A DNA stretch of 16,104 nucleotides, from positions 1-16,104 of the forward strand of contig DAOWFR010000071.1 in the NCBI GenBank assembly GCA_030637925.1, read 5' to 3'. The stretch comes from Methanobacteriota archaeon (GTDB lineage Archaea; Nanobdellota; Nanobdellia; Woesearchaeales; SM23-78). The stretch's first letter is position 1. Each line of letters begins with the position of its first letter. Positions 1 through 6,620 of this stretch are shown here, in pieces. The notes under the pieces are model-generated. The model was not told the origin of the DNA and made no database searches. It saw only the letters and a list, made by a program, of their open reading frames with translations. A program made the translations under genes and the position numbers.

Positions 1-17
1 AATACATGGAAAGCCTG

Positions 18-45
18 AAAAGCAGTGAGAATGTTCAGTATTATT
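18..45 (+). repeat. 28-bp direct repeat, copy 1 (gene head)
   Basis: Matches 974-1001 in 27 of 28 positions (T at 34 versus G at 990). It covers the ribosome-binding region and first codons of the first gene; the second copy does the same for the next gene. Both copies are in the same reading phase and encode M-(F/C)-S-I-I after the ATG. Confidence 0.85.
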
Positions 46-975
46 AAGAGGATGAAGAGAATGGATGAAAATATTAATGTTAACAAACAAAAAATGACAA
101 AACCAAAATTTCCAACATTCAAAGGAAAGCCATTAATTGAGATTCCAGAATTTATCCCTCATATAAATTTTCTAAAAGGGGAATTTGGAAAAGCTTTTAT
201 TAAAGAATATAAAGGAAGAGTTAAAACTGATTATAAGGGAAATACTTATCTAAATATTCTCAGATATGAAGATGGTATCGTAAAAGGCTCAAATCCTTTT
301 GCAGTTGTTCTTGCAAATCAGATTCTTAAAGAAGAAAATCTTAGAACAGCAACACAGGCTGATTTAGAAAAAACTCTTAGAATTGGTTGGAATTTGAGAG
401 AAACACATGAAGATACTGGCTTGGTTTTAAGAAGCGGAGAAGATGATTATTTTAGAAATACTCCTATTGCAAAAGATCTTGGCTCTCAACTCAAAACAAG
501 AGGAATTAAATTCAGTCCTAAAAATCCCATTATGATTCCCTTGACAGGTTTTGACCTTATAAATTCTTATGATGATTATGGCTTAACTTTCAGATTAAGA
601 GAAGATGCAGAGATAATTTCTTCTCCACAACTAGCTCATAAAAATAATAATAAAACATTTAATGAAACTAATGATAAAGGATTGCCTATTTTTAATAAGG
701 ATGGAAATAGAAATCTTTATACAAGAGATTCAGGTCTTTCCAGGCTTTGCCTGACCGGTGGATTTGTTTTGTACTCAGATAGCGAGAAGCTTGACAGCTC
801 GAGCAATCGCGGTAGGGTGGTTGCTGTCAGTGCCAAAGGCACTTCTCCTGAAAAATTGAAGACTGATTTAATGGATAAAATCTATTTCGAATATCAGGCT
901 CAATTAAAAAAGCTTAATACAAGAAAAGCAGAAGCTGAAAAAGCCGCCATAAAAATAATGGACAGAAAGTGTTAA
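31..975 (+). CDS. Uncharacterised DPANN-type protein with a structured C-terminal segment
   Basis: I do not recognise a characterised function. The protein is about 314 aa, soluble-looking, with no signal peptide or membrane segment. The ATG at 31 is chosen because GTGA, which matches the archaeal anti-Shine-Dalgarno, lies just upstream; GTG 25, ATG 52 and ATG 61 are in-frame alternatives. The middle carries motifs such as KGSNPF and RTATQADLE that I recall, from memory only, in many unnamed DPANN proteins. From about 733 to 845 the composition changes: base content becomes GC-richer and packed with inverted repeats, encoding a stretch that starts RDSGLSRLCL and ends GRVVAVSAKG. That ending loosely resembles the end of C-type-lectin domains diversified by retroelements, which is speculation. 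The C-terminus is a Lys/Glu-rich helix. The next gene starts within 15 bp of the stop. Confidence 0.7.
   Translation: MFSIIKRMKRMDENINVNKQKMTKPKFPTFKGKPLIEIPEFIPHINFLKGEFGKAFIKEYKGRVKTDYKGNTYLNILRYEDGIVKGSNPFAVVLANQILKEENLRTATQADLEKTLRIGWNLRETHEDTGLVLRSGEDDYFRNTPIAKDLGSQLKTRGIKFSPKNPIMIPLTGFDLINSYDDYGLTFRLREDAEIISSPQLAHKNNNKTFNETNDKGLPIFNKDGNRNLYTRDSGLSRLCLTGGFVLYSDSEKLDSSSNRGRVVAVSAKGTSPEKLKTDLMDKIYFEYQAQLKKLNTRKAEAEKAAIKIMDRKC
733..845 (+). repeat. Cluster of inverted repeats inside the first gene
   Basis: Within about 110 bp there are four perfect inverted repeats: CAGGC-TTT-GCCTG (741-753), TGACAGC (792-798) with GCTGTCA (823-829), the self-complementary GCTCGAGC (797-804), and GTGCC-AAA-GGCAC (830-842). 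The segment is visibly richer in G and C than the rest of the gene. It could fold as RNA or extrude as DNA cruciforms, and it codes for the C-terminal part of the protein. Confidence 0.7.
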
Positions 976-1001
976 AAGCAGTGAGAATGTGCAGTATTAT
1001 T
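974..1001 (+). repeat. 28-bp direct repeat, copy 2 (gene head)
   Basis: Second copy of the segment at 18-45, with one mismatch. It begins inside the stop codon of the first gene and contains the GTGA-ATG start region of the 140-aa gene. Confidence 0.85.
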
Positions 1002-1406
1002 GATTCTGGTGAAAAAATGTTAACCCGTAAGACATTGTCAAGTTATAAAGAATATAAAAAAGCAGAGAAAAAAAGAGAAAGAGAAATTAGAGAAAATCTT
1101 TCAAGATATCCAAATTTATTTTCTAAAGCCATGGATAATAAAAAAGTAAGTTATAAATTAAAAAAAGAAAAAGGTCGGAGTGATATAAGTTATATGGTTA
1201 AGTTCAGAAAAAGAAATTACATATTTGGTTCCAGAAAAAGAAAAAAATGTGTTCGTAAAGAGGATTTCTTTTCATTTAACATAAATTATAGAGATATTTT
1301 AAATGACTCGCTTAGCTTAAAAGGCATGATAAGCGAAGTAGATAAGAACGTGAACACTAAAAAGACTTCTAATTTGTGTGATAAAGTATTAAAAGAATTT
1401 TCTTAA
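987..1406 (+). CDS. Small lysine-rich protein of unknown function
   Basis: About 140 aa, strongly basic (many Lys/Arg runs in residues 10-100), with no membrane segment, signal peptide or recognisable domain. The ATG at 987 is preferred because it sits in the same duplicated start region as the ATG of the upstream gene; GTG 969 (overlapping the upstream stop) and ATG 1017 are alternatives. Its position 12-15 bp after the upstream gene suggests co-transcription. The charge pattern would suit nucleic-acid binding, but that is inference from composition only. A hairpin (TAACCA/TGGTTA, 1418-1437) follows the stop. Confidence 0.55.
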   Translation: MCSIIDSGEKMLTRKTLSSYKEYKKAEKKREREIRENLSRYPNLFSKAMDNKKVSYKLKKEKGRSDISYMVKFRKRNYIFGSRKRKKCVRKEDFFSFNINYRDILNDSLSLKGMISEVDKNVNTKKTSNLCDKVLKEFS

Positions 1407-1417
1407 TATCCCCTCTT

Positions 1418-1437
1418 TAACCACTCCAAAATGGTTA
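1418..1437 (+). terminator. Small inverted repeat after the two-gene unit
   Basis: TAACCA at 1418-1423 pairs with TGGTTA at 1432-1437 around an 8-nt loop, 11 bp after the stop codon at 1406. It could be a 3'-end structure. It is weak, as no T-run follows directly. Confidence 0.3.
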
Positions 1438-1442
1438 TCAAA

Positions 1443-1457
1443 CGAAAGCTTTATATA
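1443..1457 (+). promoter_or_regulatory. Archaeal promoter (BRE + TATA box) for the 208-aa membrane protein
   Basis: CGAAAG (BRE-like) is followed by CTTTATATA, centred about 27 nt before the ATG at 1481, with no Shine-Dalgarno sequence. This predicts a leaderless transcript. The same CGAAAGCTTT decamer stands in front of the minus-strand gene at 5568. Confidence 0.7.
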
Positions 1458-1480
1458 TTAATTCTTACTCTCTAAAAAGC

Positions 1481-2107
1481 ATGAAAATGAATAAACATCT
1501 AATAATTGGAATATTCTTGTTAAGCATGATGATTTTGCTCAGTAATCTTGCACTAGCAGACACAACCGAGGCAGAGAATATAAGCGTTGATTATGAGATA
1601 AAGGATACAAGCATTGATTATACTCCTTACAGGGAAATAGTGGTTAATGAACCAGGTGTTGTTTATAAGATAAAAATAACCAATACCGGAACAAGGGAAA
1701 GGGATTATGAGATTGTTCCTAATACAGATATTATAAGAAACATAGGAACATATAGCATTAATCCTTCTGACACAATAACCTTAAAGCCTGGTGAGCAAGA
1801 AACAGTTTATCTTTATCTTGCTATTGAAAAACCAGTAACAAGCAGAACCATTATTCCTGTAGAAATAAGAAGCGGGTTATCAGAAACAACTATTGACCTG
1901 GTGGCAAGACCAATAGGGCCATTCCAGCCTGAGCAAAGAGTGAGTTGGATAGTAACTGTATTTAAGATTATTCTCATAATAATCCTAGTCATAATCATTA
2001 TCATTGCATTAATCTTCTCTTTCAGAAAGATAAGAAAAAAGAAAGAGGAAGAGCCTGAAGAAGAACCAATGCCTGATTTTGAAGAAGATATAGATACATA
2101 TTATTAA
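1481..2107 (+). CDS. Secreted Ig-like protein with C-terminal membrane anchor
   Basis: A 208-aa type I membrane protein. Residues 1-26 form a signal peptide (basic start, hydrophobic core, ending ALA). Residues 30-145 look like one or two beta-sandwich domains; the core has an ITNTG motif and a LKPGEQETVYLYL strand typical of extracellular archaeal Ig-like/CARDB-type domains. Residues 156-180 are a very Ile-rich membrane helix, followed by a basic stop-transfer KIRKKK and a short acidic cytoplasmic tail. The LKPGE motif recurs in the 803-aa protein 51 bp downstream, so the two likely share a surface role. Partner and ligand are unknown. Confidence 0.8.
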   Translation: MKMNKHLIIGIFLLSMMILLSNLALADTTEAENISVDYEIKDTSIDYTPYREIVVNEPGVVYKIKITNTGTRERDYEIVPNTDIIRNIGTYSINPSDTITLKPGEQETVYLYLAIEKPVTSRTIIPVEIRSGLSETTIDLVARPIGPFQPEQRVSWIVTVFKIILIIILVIIIIIALIFSFRKIRKKKEEEPEEEPMPDFEEDIDTYY

Positions 2108-2144
2108 TTCATGATTATTAAATTATAATTTATTAAAAGATATC

Positions 2145-2152
2145 AGGGGGAG
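2145..2152 (+). promoter_or_regulatory. G-rich ribosome binding site for the 803-aa protein
   Basis: AGGGGGAG lies 6 nt before the ATG at 2159. It is a purine-rich, Shine-Dalgarno-like element, unlike the leaderless starts nearby, and decides this start. It suggests the gene is translated from an internal site of a longer message beginning upstream of 1481. Confidence 0.6.
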
Positions 2153-2158
2153 TTTAAT

Positions 2159-4570
2159 ATGAAAAAAAGTATTAATATCAAATTTTATTTAGCATTACTC
2201 GGAATGTTCGTATTATTGTTAAGCCCTGTACAAGCAGCATTGATAGTTAATGTGGTGACAGATGAATTCTCACTTGAAAGCCCTTATCCAGTTGATAATG
2301 TAAAGGCTTGCCAGTGCAGTACAAGAACAGATATATTAGAAGTAAAGAATGTTGGTGATTTTGAAGCTTTGTTCAGAGTAGAACTATACTCCCCTATAAG
2401 AGAATTAATCACCTTAAGTGATGATACTTTTAATCTTAAACCAGGAGAAGAAAACAAGGTCTATGTATATATTGATGTTCCTTGTGAAGCACCATTAAGT
2501 GCTTTTTATGTTGCAAGAGTAAGCACTAATTACGGAAGAAGCAAGGAAATATTCAAACAAGTGGTTTCTGAGAAGTGCCAGAACATCAAGTTCACGAGCA
2601 AGGTGCTTAATGATGAAATCCTGCCAGGACAGATAATCACAATACAACTTGATTTACAAAATGTTGCTGACTTCACAGACACCTTTAAGATAATGCCTGA
2701 GCTATATCAGGACTTCACTGTTATGAGTGAAGAAGAAGTAATGCTTGCACCTGACCAGGAAATAACCATGTACATGTACTTAAAGTTCCCATTACCATTC
2801 TATGGAGAGATACATTATCCATTCATCATAACTTCTGGGAAAGGCAACAACCAAGCAAGAGGAGCTGAGAGCTTTGTTATTAAAAAAGACTATGATTTCA
2901 GTTTAACAACAGAGGACTATGGAATTAAAGCATGCGAAGACATTACTAAGAAAGCAGAAATAACCTTTACTAATCTTGCAAACACTCCTAATAAGTATTA
3001 TATGTATTTAACAGCTCCTGAGTTTGTAAAGCTAAGCCAGACAAACCTTTACCTAGAACCAGGAGAAGAAGATTCAGTAGACATGATTATTAAAGCAACA
3101 CAACAAGATGTTGGTGAGTACACCTTGTTGTTAAGTGTAAACACAGAGTATGGTAATATGCACAAGGAAAAGAGTTTCAGACTAATAGTTAATAACTGCT
3201 TTGATTCAAAAGTTGTTCTTGAAGAGCAAGAAACTCTGTTAGTTGACAAGGCTTGCTGTGGACAAAAAACCTACAACTTAAACATAAGGAATGATGGCTT
3301 GTATGAAGAGGCTTATGCAATAATAATTGACACTCCTGGCGGGGTTGGTGTGAGAGAAGAGGACAGGTTTGTAAGACTAAGACCAAGCCAGAATGTTAAT
3401 ATTCCAATAATAGTTGACTTCCCATGTGTTGATACTCAGCAAACATCCTTTGTAATTATAAAGCAGCTAAGATCTCCTTACCAGACCCATGAGATAAGAT
3501 TAGAATTAGAAAGCCTGAGTAGGAGAAGCTGCTATAATGTTGATTTGCTACAAGATAAGTACAGGATTAACTATGATACAAAGAGCATACCAATGCTAGT
3601 GCAGAACACAGGCTTAAGAGGAGGCACTTACAAGCTAGAGTTAGGAGAACTTGAATCAAGATTCGTGTACTTAGACCAAGACATGATGGACTTTGAAGCA
3701 GGAGAAATCAAGGTCTTGCATGCACGTCCAAGAAACTACAGTGCTTATAAGCAAGGAACCTATCTAAACAAGCTAACCCTAATAATAAGCCTTGTTGATG
3801 AGGAGCTTGACGTTAATTATGACAGGCAGTTCTGGATAGTGCTAAGAGACAAGAACTTTGTGGCAAAAGCAGTTGATTACATAAGAAACTTTAATTACTC
3901 AAGAATAGGCTGGTGCGGACTTATAAGTCTTATCCTGGCAGGCCTTGCAGGCATAATGCTCATAATCGTTGTTTATATGAGATTCAAACCAGGCTTAAGG
4001 ATTAAGAGGATAAAAGCAAAATGCATAAAGACAATAAAGGTTTTGAATATAGTATTAATCTTCCTCTTAATAATAAGCATCCTAGCAATAATCCTAATAG
4101 GCAACCCTAATACCAGCAGGTTTTATGAAAAGCCAATAGAGGATGAATCAGGATTATATCATGCATGGAGGCAGAACACACCCTACCAGATTGACTTAGA
4201 CAAGTACTTCACAGACCCTGACCTGGATGTGCTTAGCTATACATCAAGCCAGCCAAACCACATAGATGTAAAGATACAAGAGAATATAGCAGTGCTAAGA
4301 TCAGAGCATAACTGGGCAGGAACAGAGCAGATAGTGTTCACAGCCAATGACAAGAAAGGCGGAATAACAGACAGTCCACTCATGACCCTGCATGTTATAA
4401 AGAAAAAGCCTGTTGGGCCAATGGCTTACTGGAACACTTATTGCGCACACCTGAACATAGTGTTGTTCATAGTCCTAGTCTTGCTAGTACTATTATTCTT
4501 TGACCTCCTAGAAGAGAAAGGCTATGCTTACTACAGGCCAAAGAAGCAAGGCAGAAAGAAGAAGAGGTAA
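2159..4570 (+). CDS. Large multi-domain Ig-like surface protein with three membrane helices
   Basis: An 803-aa protein. Residues 1-27 are a signal peptide. Residues 28-580 are a chain of about five beta-sandwich repeats, each marked by a turn such as LKPGEE (93-98), LAPDQE (196-201), LEPGEE (299-304), RLRPSQ (406-411) and FEAGE (512-516) before a hydrophobic strand. Paired cysteines (51/53, 109, 140, 259, 347, 366/367, 423, 458) suggest disulfides outside the cell. Helices lie near 585-606 and 627-648, separated by a strongly basic loop; then comes a cadherin-like/Ig domain (665-747, with FTDPDLD and FTANDKKGG), a third helix (764-784) and a basic tail. By the positive-inside rule both beta-rich parts are external. 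The function, possibly adhesion or envelope scaffold, is inference. It shares domain type with the proteins at 1481 and 9815. Confidence 0.8.
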   Translation: MKKSINIKFYLALLGMFVLLLSPVQAALIVNVVTDEFSLESPYPVDNVKACQCSTRTDILEVKNVGDFEALFRVELYSPIRELITLSDDTFNLKPGEENKVYVYIDVPCEAPLSAFYVARVSTNYGRSKEIFKQVVSEKCQNIKFTSKVLNDEILPGQIITIQLDLQNVADFTDTFKIMPELYQDFTVMSEEEVMLAPDQEITMYMYLKFPLPFYGEIHYPFIITSGKGNNQARGAESFVIKKDYDFSLTTEDYGIKACEDITKKAEITFTNLANTPNKYYMYLTAPEFVKLSQTNLYLEPGEEDSVDMIIKATQQDVGEYTLLLSVNTEYGNMHKEKSFRLIVNNCFDSKVVLEEQETLLVDKACCGQKTYNLNIRNDGLYEEAYAIIIDTPGGVGVREEDRFVRLRPSQNVNIPIIVDFPCVDTQQTSFVIIKQLRSPYQTHEIRLELESLSRRSCYNVDLLQDKYRINYDTKSIPMLVQNTGLRGGTYKLELGELESRFVYLDQDMMDFEAGEIKVLHARPRNYSAYKQGTYLNKLTLIISLVDEELDVNYDRQFWIVLRDKNFVAKAVDYIRNFNYSRIGWCGLISLILAGLAGIMLIIVVYMRFKPGLRIKRIKAKCIKTIKVLNIVLIFLLIISILAIILIGNPNTSRFYEKPIEDESGLYHAWRQNTPYQIDLDKYFTDPDLDVLSYTSSQPNHIDVKIQENIAVLRSEHNWAGTEQIVFTANDKKGGITDSPLMTLHVIKKKPVGPMAYWNTYCAHLNIVLFIVLVLLVLLFFDLLEEKGYAYYRPKKQGRKKKR

Positions 4571-4578
4571 ATTATTTT

Positions 4579-4600
4579 ATTTTTTTAATCTTAATATTTT
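4579..4600 (+). terminator. T-rich terminator after the 803-aa gene
   Basis: Runs of T (seven at 4580-4586, five near 4597-4601) directly follow the stop at 4570 and lie between two convergent genes. Archaeal termination typically uses such oligo-T tracts without a hairpin. Confidence 0.55.
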
Positions 4601-4601
4601 T

Positions 4602-4859
4602 CTAAGAAAAAATCTCACTAAACACTTTCTTGGCCATGGTTTCTTTTCTCTTAACATTCCTTATCTTTCTTGCAAGGGTTGAGTGGTTAAAAACATCCTT
4701 TACCCAGTCATAGAAGTCATTCCTTTCATTATTAACATGACTAGCAAAGGTTTCAGGATTCATGTTCCTAAGAGCATCAGGAAGTTCTGCTAAGTGTCTT
4801 ATAACTGTGCCATCAACTACCTTAAAATACTTGTCTGAAGGAATGCTTGTTACTGGCAT
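4602..4859 (-). CDS. Small DUF5752-like domain protein
   Basis: An 85-aa soluble protein. It shows the pattern of a small widespread domain I associate with DUF5752: YFKVVDGTVIRHLAEL at the start, a helix ending in NMNPETFASHVN, the NDFYDWV motif, then a helix rich in Lys/Ala. The family name is from memory and the biochemical role is unknown. The ATG at 4859 has a TATA box 24-33 nt upstream and no Shine-Dalgarno, consistent with leaderless expression. It converges with the 803-aa gene. Confidence 0.7.
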   Translation of the reverse strand: MPVTSIPSDKYFKVVDGTVIRHLAELPDALRNMNPETFASHVNNERNDFYDWVKDVFNHSTLARKIRNVKRKETMAKKVFSEIFS

Positions 4860-4882
4860 GGAAATAATCCTTTGAAGAAGTT

Positions 4883-4892
4883 ATTTATATAG
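4883..4892 (-). promoter_or_regulatory. TATA box for the DUF5752-like gene
   Basis: On the minus strand this reads CTATATAAAT, 24-33 nt before the ATG at 4859, the standard spacing for a leaderless archaeal transcript. Confidence 0.6.
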
Positions 4893-5010
4893 TTTTCTGT
4901 TGTTAAACATTAAACCAAATTTCGCTAAATTCTGATGTTGGTTGCAATTGATGGGCTCACTGAGATAAAAAAAATAGAAGAAGTGTTAATTCCAAATTTT
5001 CTGATTATTT

Positions 5011-5568
5011 TTAATTTCTATGGTATGTTAATTCATCAATTGAATTAAATTTCCTTTTAGCAATATCACGGGCAGTCTTTGAAAAAATAGATGATCCATC
5101 CGCTCCTCTTACCCTCATGGGCAAATCTGCAATTATTTCTGCTCCTCTTATTAACTCATCTTTTGTTTTTACTAAACCACTTTTAACTAAGTTTGGTACA
5201 GCTTCTGTAATATATTCAGCTGATCCATCATTAGCATTATATATTTCAAATGTTAAATCAATTAACTGTTTTCCTCCTTCCAAAAGTTCATCTTCGTTTT
5301 TGCACACTTTAGATAATGTATTTACAATTGAAATTATATAACTACTACGAACCCAAGATCCATCCTTGCATTCAATATAATCACCTTCTTCCACCATTTC
5401 TGGTGACACAGTCAAATCTTTTTCTGCTGCATATTCAACTAATTCTGTTAGTTTCCCAGAAATCTCTTTCTTTTTTGATTTTAATTCTTCTTTTTTCTCC
5501 AATATGTTTGGTAATCCATTATACATCATGGATAATATTTTCTTATATGGTGTAATTGTTTCTGTCAT
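5011..5568 (-). CDS. Unknown helical protein with three ~43-residue repeats
   Basis: A 185-aa protein, no signal peptide or membrane segment, not recognised. Residues 22-50 are a charged helix. Residues 69-180 contain three degenerate repeats, each starting with DGS (69, 114, 157) and carrying DEL (93, 137, 178) 21-24 residues later, with a hydrophobic helix between (for example IISIVNTL, ITEAVPNLV). The middle two units also share DEL-x2-G followed by a DL motif. Such spacing fits a helical-repeat fold used for binding proteins or nucleic acids; this is inference. The start is set by a run of six G, 6 nt before the ATG. The 3' end has no nearby gene on its strand within 150 bp. Confidence 0.7.
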   Translation of the reverse strand: MTETITPYKKILSMMYNGLPNILEKKEELKSKKKEISGKLTELVEYAAEKDLTVSPEMVEEGDYIECKDGSWVRSSYIISIVNTLSKVCKNEDELLEGGKQLIDLTFEIYNANDGSAEYITEAVPNLVKSGLVKTKDELIRGAEIIADLPMRVRGADGSSIFSKTARDIAKRKFNSIDELTYHRN

Positions 5569-5573
5569 TTTAA

Positions 5574-5579
5574 CCCCCC
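5574..5579 (-). promoter_or_regulatory. Poly-G ribosome binding site
   Basis: Six consecutive G on the minus strand, 5 nt before the ATG at 5568. It resembles the AGGGGGAG before the 803-aa gene and is the only Shine-Dalgarno-like element here, supporting this start. Confidence 0.55.
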
Positions 5580-5616
5580 GAAAATAGTTAATAATATTTG
5601 GGAAAAGAAAAATAAT

Positions 5617-5630
5617 TTAAAAAGCTTTCG
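5617..5630 (-). promoter_or_regulatory. BRE/TATA-like promoter of the repeat protein
   Basis: On the minus strand CGAAAGCTTT is followed by TTAAA, about 50-60 nt before the start codon. The decamer is identical to the one at 1443-1452. A leader of about 25 nt containing the poly-G site is implied. Confidence 0.5.
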
Positions 5631-5737
5631 CCAGCCCACCAACTTTGATTTTTTCCCTTCAGGAACATTAAACTAAAATTCAACTCTTTAAGTATTCATG
5701 GGCAACTAATAGCAATTAATAACACACCAACAGTAAC

Positions 5738-5747
5738 CTTTAAATAA
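5738..5747 (+). promoter_or_regulatory. TATA box of the tRNA-Trp gene
   Basis: CTTTAAATAA, 25-34 nt before the first base of the tRNA. The rest of 5631-5771 shows nothing recognisable. Confidence 0.55.
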
Positions 5748-5771
5748 GCTCGTTCTCATCTATAGCCTGTC

Positions 5772-5925
5772 GGGGACGTAGTATAACCTGGCTAGAATGG
5801 TTGGCTCCAGTTTTGGAGCGATGAGCCATAGAAAACCTGTGGCAATGATTAAATCACTGGTCTGTTGAAGTTTTTCGCTTCAAGGAAGAGACCAACAGAT
5901 GGGGGTTCGAATCCCTCCGTCCCCA
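5772..5925 (+). tRNA. tRNA-Trp (CCA) with an intron
   Basis: The acceptor stem GGGGACG/CGTCCCC is perfect, with discriminator A at 5925. The T arm is GGGGG-TTCGAAT-CCCTC. The anticodon stem GTTGG (5800-5804) pairs with CCAAC (5892-5896) across an intron at 5811-5890, at the canonical 37/38 site. The loop reads CT-CCA-G-A, so the anticodon is CCA at 5807-5809. The D stem is weak (one A-A mismatch, two G-U pairs) but A14, G18, G19, A21 and the A15-T48 pair are present. The spliced length is 74 nt and CCA is not encoded. An intron at 37/38 is a common trait of archaeal tRNA-Trp. Confidence 0.92.
5811..5890 (+). other. 80-nt intron of tRNA-Trp, with box C/D-like motifs
   Basis: Bulges AG|T (5809-5811) and AG|A (5889-5891) flank a central CTCC/GAAG helix with one mismatch; the inner helix TTTGGAG/CTTCAAG forms with G-T wobbles, so this is a relaxed BHB. 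Inside are a C-box-like GCGATGA (5818-5824), a D'-like CTGT (5837-5840), a C'-like CAATGAT (5843-5849) and a D-like CTGT (5862-5865). In Euryarchaeota the tRNA-Trp intron is known to act as a box C/D methylation guide. A competing hairpin TTGAAG/CTTCAA is also possible. Confidence 0.7.
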
Positions 5926-5939
5926 CTTACTAAGAAAAA

Positions 5940-5950
5940 TTTTATAAATA
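5940..5950 (+). promoter_or_regulatory. TATA box for the coiled-coil protein gene
   Basis: TTTTATAAATA starts 15 bp after the tRNA-Trp gene and about 35-45 nt before the GTG start at 5985. Confidence 0.5.
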
Positions 5951-5984
5951 AGCAAACTTTAATCATAGAATATAATATTCAAGG

Positions 5985-6614
5985 GTGGTAAAAATAGCAA
6001 AAAAGGATTTTAACAAGGACTTGGGAACTTATATTGAAAAGAGAAAAGCAAGAGAAGCTGATCCTAGAAAGGGTTTTAGCTTTAAGATGCCTTTTGCTGC
6101 TAAGAAAAAGGCTGAAGAAGAAGTTCCTGATATAGGACCAACTGAAGTACATGTTGAGTATAAGCAACCAGGATTCTTAAAAAGATTATTCACTTTTAGA
6201 AGAGACTTGATAAAAGAGGCTTCTCAGGCAGAAGAATTAACACCAGAGGAGATGGCCAGGCTAAGAATGATGGAGGATGATATAGAAGAGACTGAGAAAG
6301 AGATTATAGAGAAAGAAGGAGAGATAAAAGAGATAAAACAGGAAGAAGAAGAGCTAATAGAGAGAAGAGAAGGCCTCTTAACAAGATTCTTTGGCAAAAT
6401 TAATATTTTTAAGAGAAGACCAATGGAAATAGTAGAGATGCCTGTAGAGGAAGAAGAGGCTGTGCTTGATGAAGACCTTATTGATGTCATAAAGATTTCT
6501 CATAAATGGCTTGAACAGCTAACACCTATTAAGAAAAGGAGCTTTAAAGCTAGCAAGGACTTCCAGAAGTATAAGGAAGCATTAAAGAAGTATGGGTTGA
6601 TAAGGAAGAAGTAA
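5985..6614 (+). CDS. Charged coiled-coil protein of unknown function
   Basis: A 209-aa soluble protein that I do not recognise. Residues 1-45 are basic; residues 83-130 form a highly charged heptad-like coiled coil rich in Glu, Ile and Lys; residues 150-166 are acidic; residues 165-209 form a helical, basic C-terminal segment containing DLIDVIKISHKWLEQL. There is no signal peptide or membrane helix. The only reasonable start is the GTG at 5985, as no ATG occurs between the promoter and the conserved-looking N-terminus. It converges with the YchF gene with only 6 bp between stops. A role as a cytoskeletal or scaffold element is possible but unsupported. Confidence 0.7.
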   Translation: MVKIAKKDFNKDLGTYIEKRKAREADPRKGFSFKMPFAAKKKAEEEVPDIGPTEVHVEYKQPGFLKRLFTFRRDLIKEASQAEELTPEEMARLRMMEDDIEETEKEIIEKEGEIKEIKQEEEELIERREGLLTRFFGKINIFKRRPMEIVEMPVEEEEAVLDEDLIDVIKISHKWLEQLTPIKKRSFKASKDFQKYKEALKKYGLIRKK

Positions 6615-6620
6615 TTTTTC

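Noticed and set aside
1..18. Possible 3' end of an upstream gene (NTWKA then TGA)
   Set aside because: Only five sense codons are in the window; nothing can be concluded about a gene.
4935..5048. 37-codon plus-strand ORF (begins MLVAIDGLTEIKKIEE) overlapping the 3' end of the minus-strand repeat protein
   Set aside because: The first half looks protein-like but there is no promoter or ribosome site at the usual spacing, it overlaps another gene, and nothing supports expression. It could be a remnant.
5631..5737. Spacer upstream of the tRNA-Trp promoter examined for small genes, arrays and attachment sites
   Set aside because: No reading frame, repeat or RNA structure was found; there is also no integrase or tRNA-end duplication in the window to suggest an integration site.
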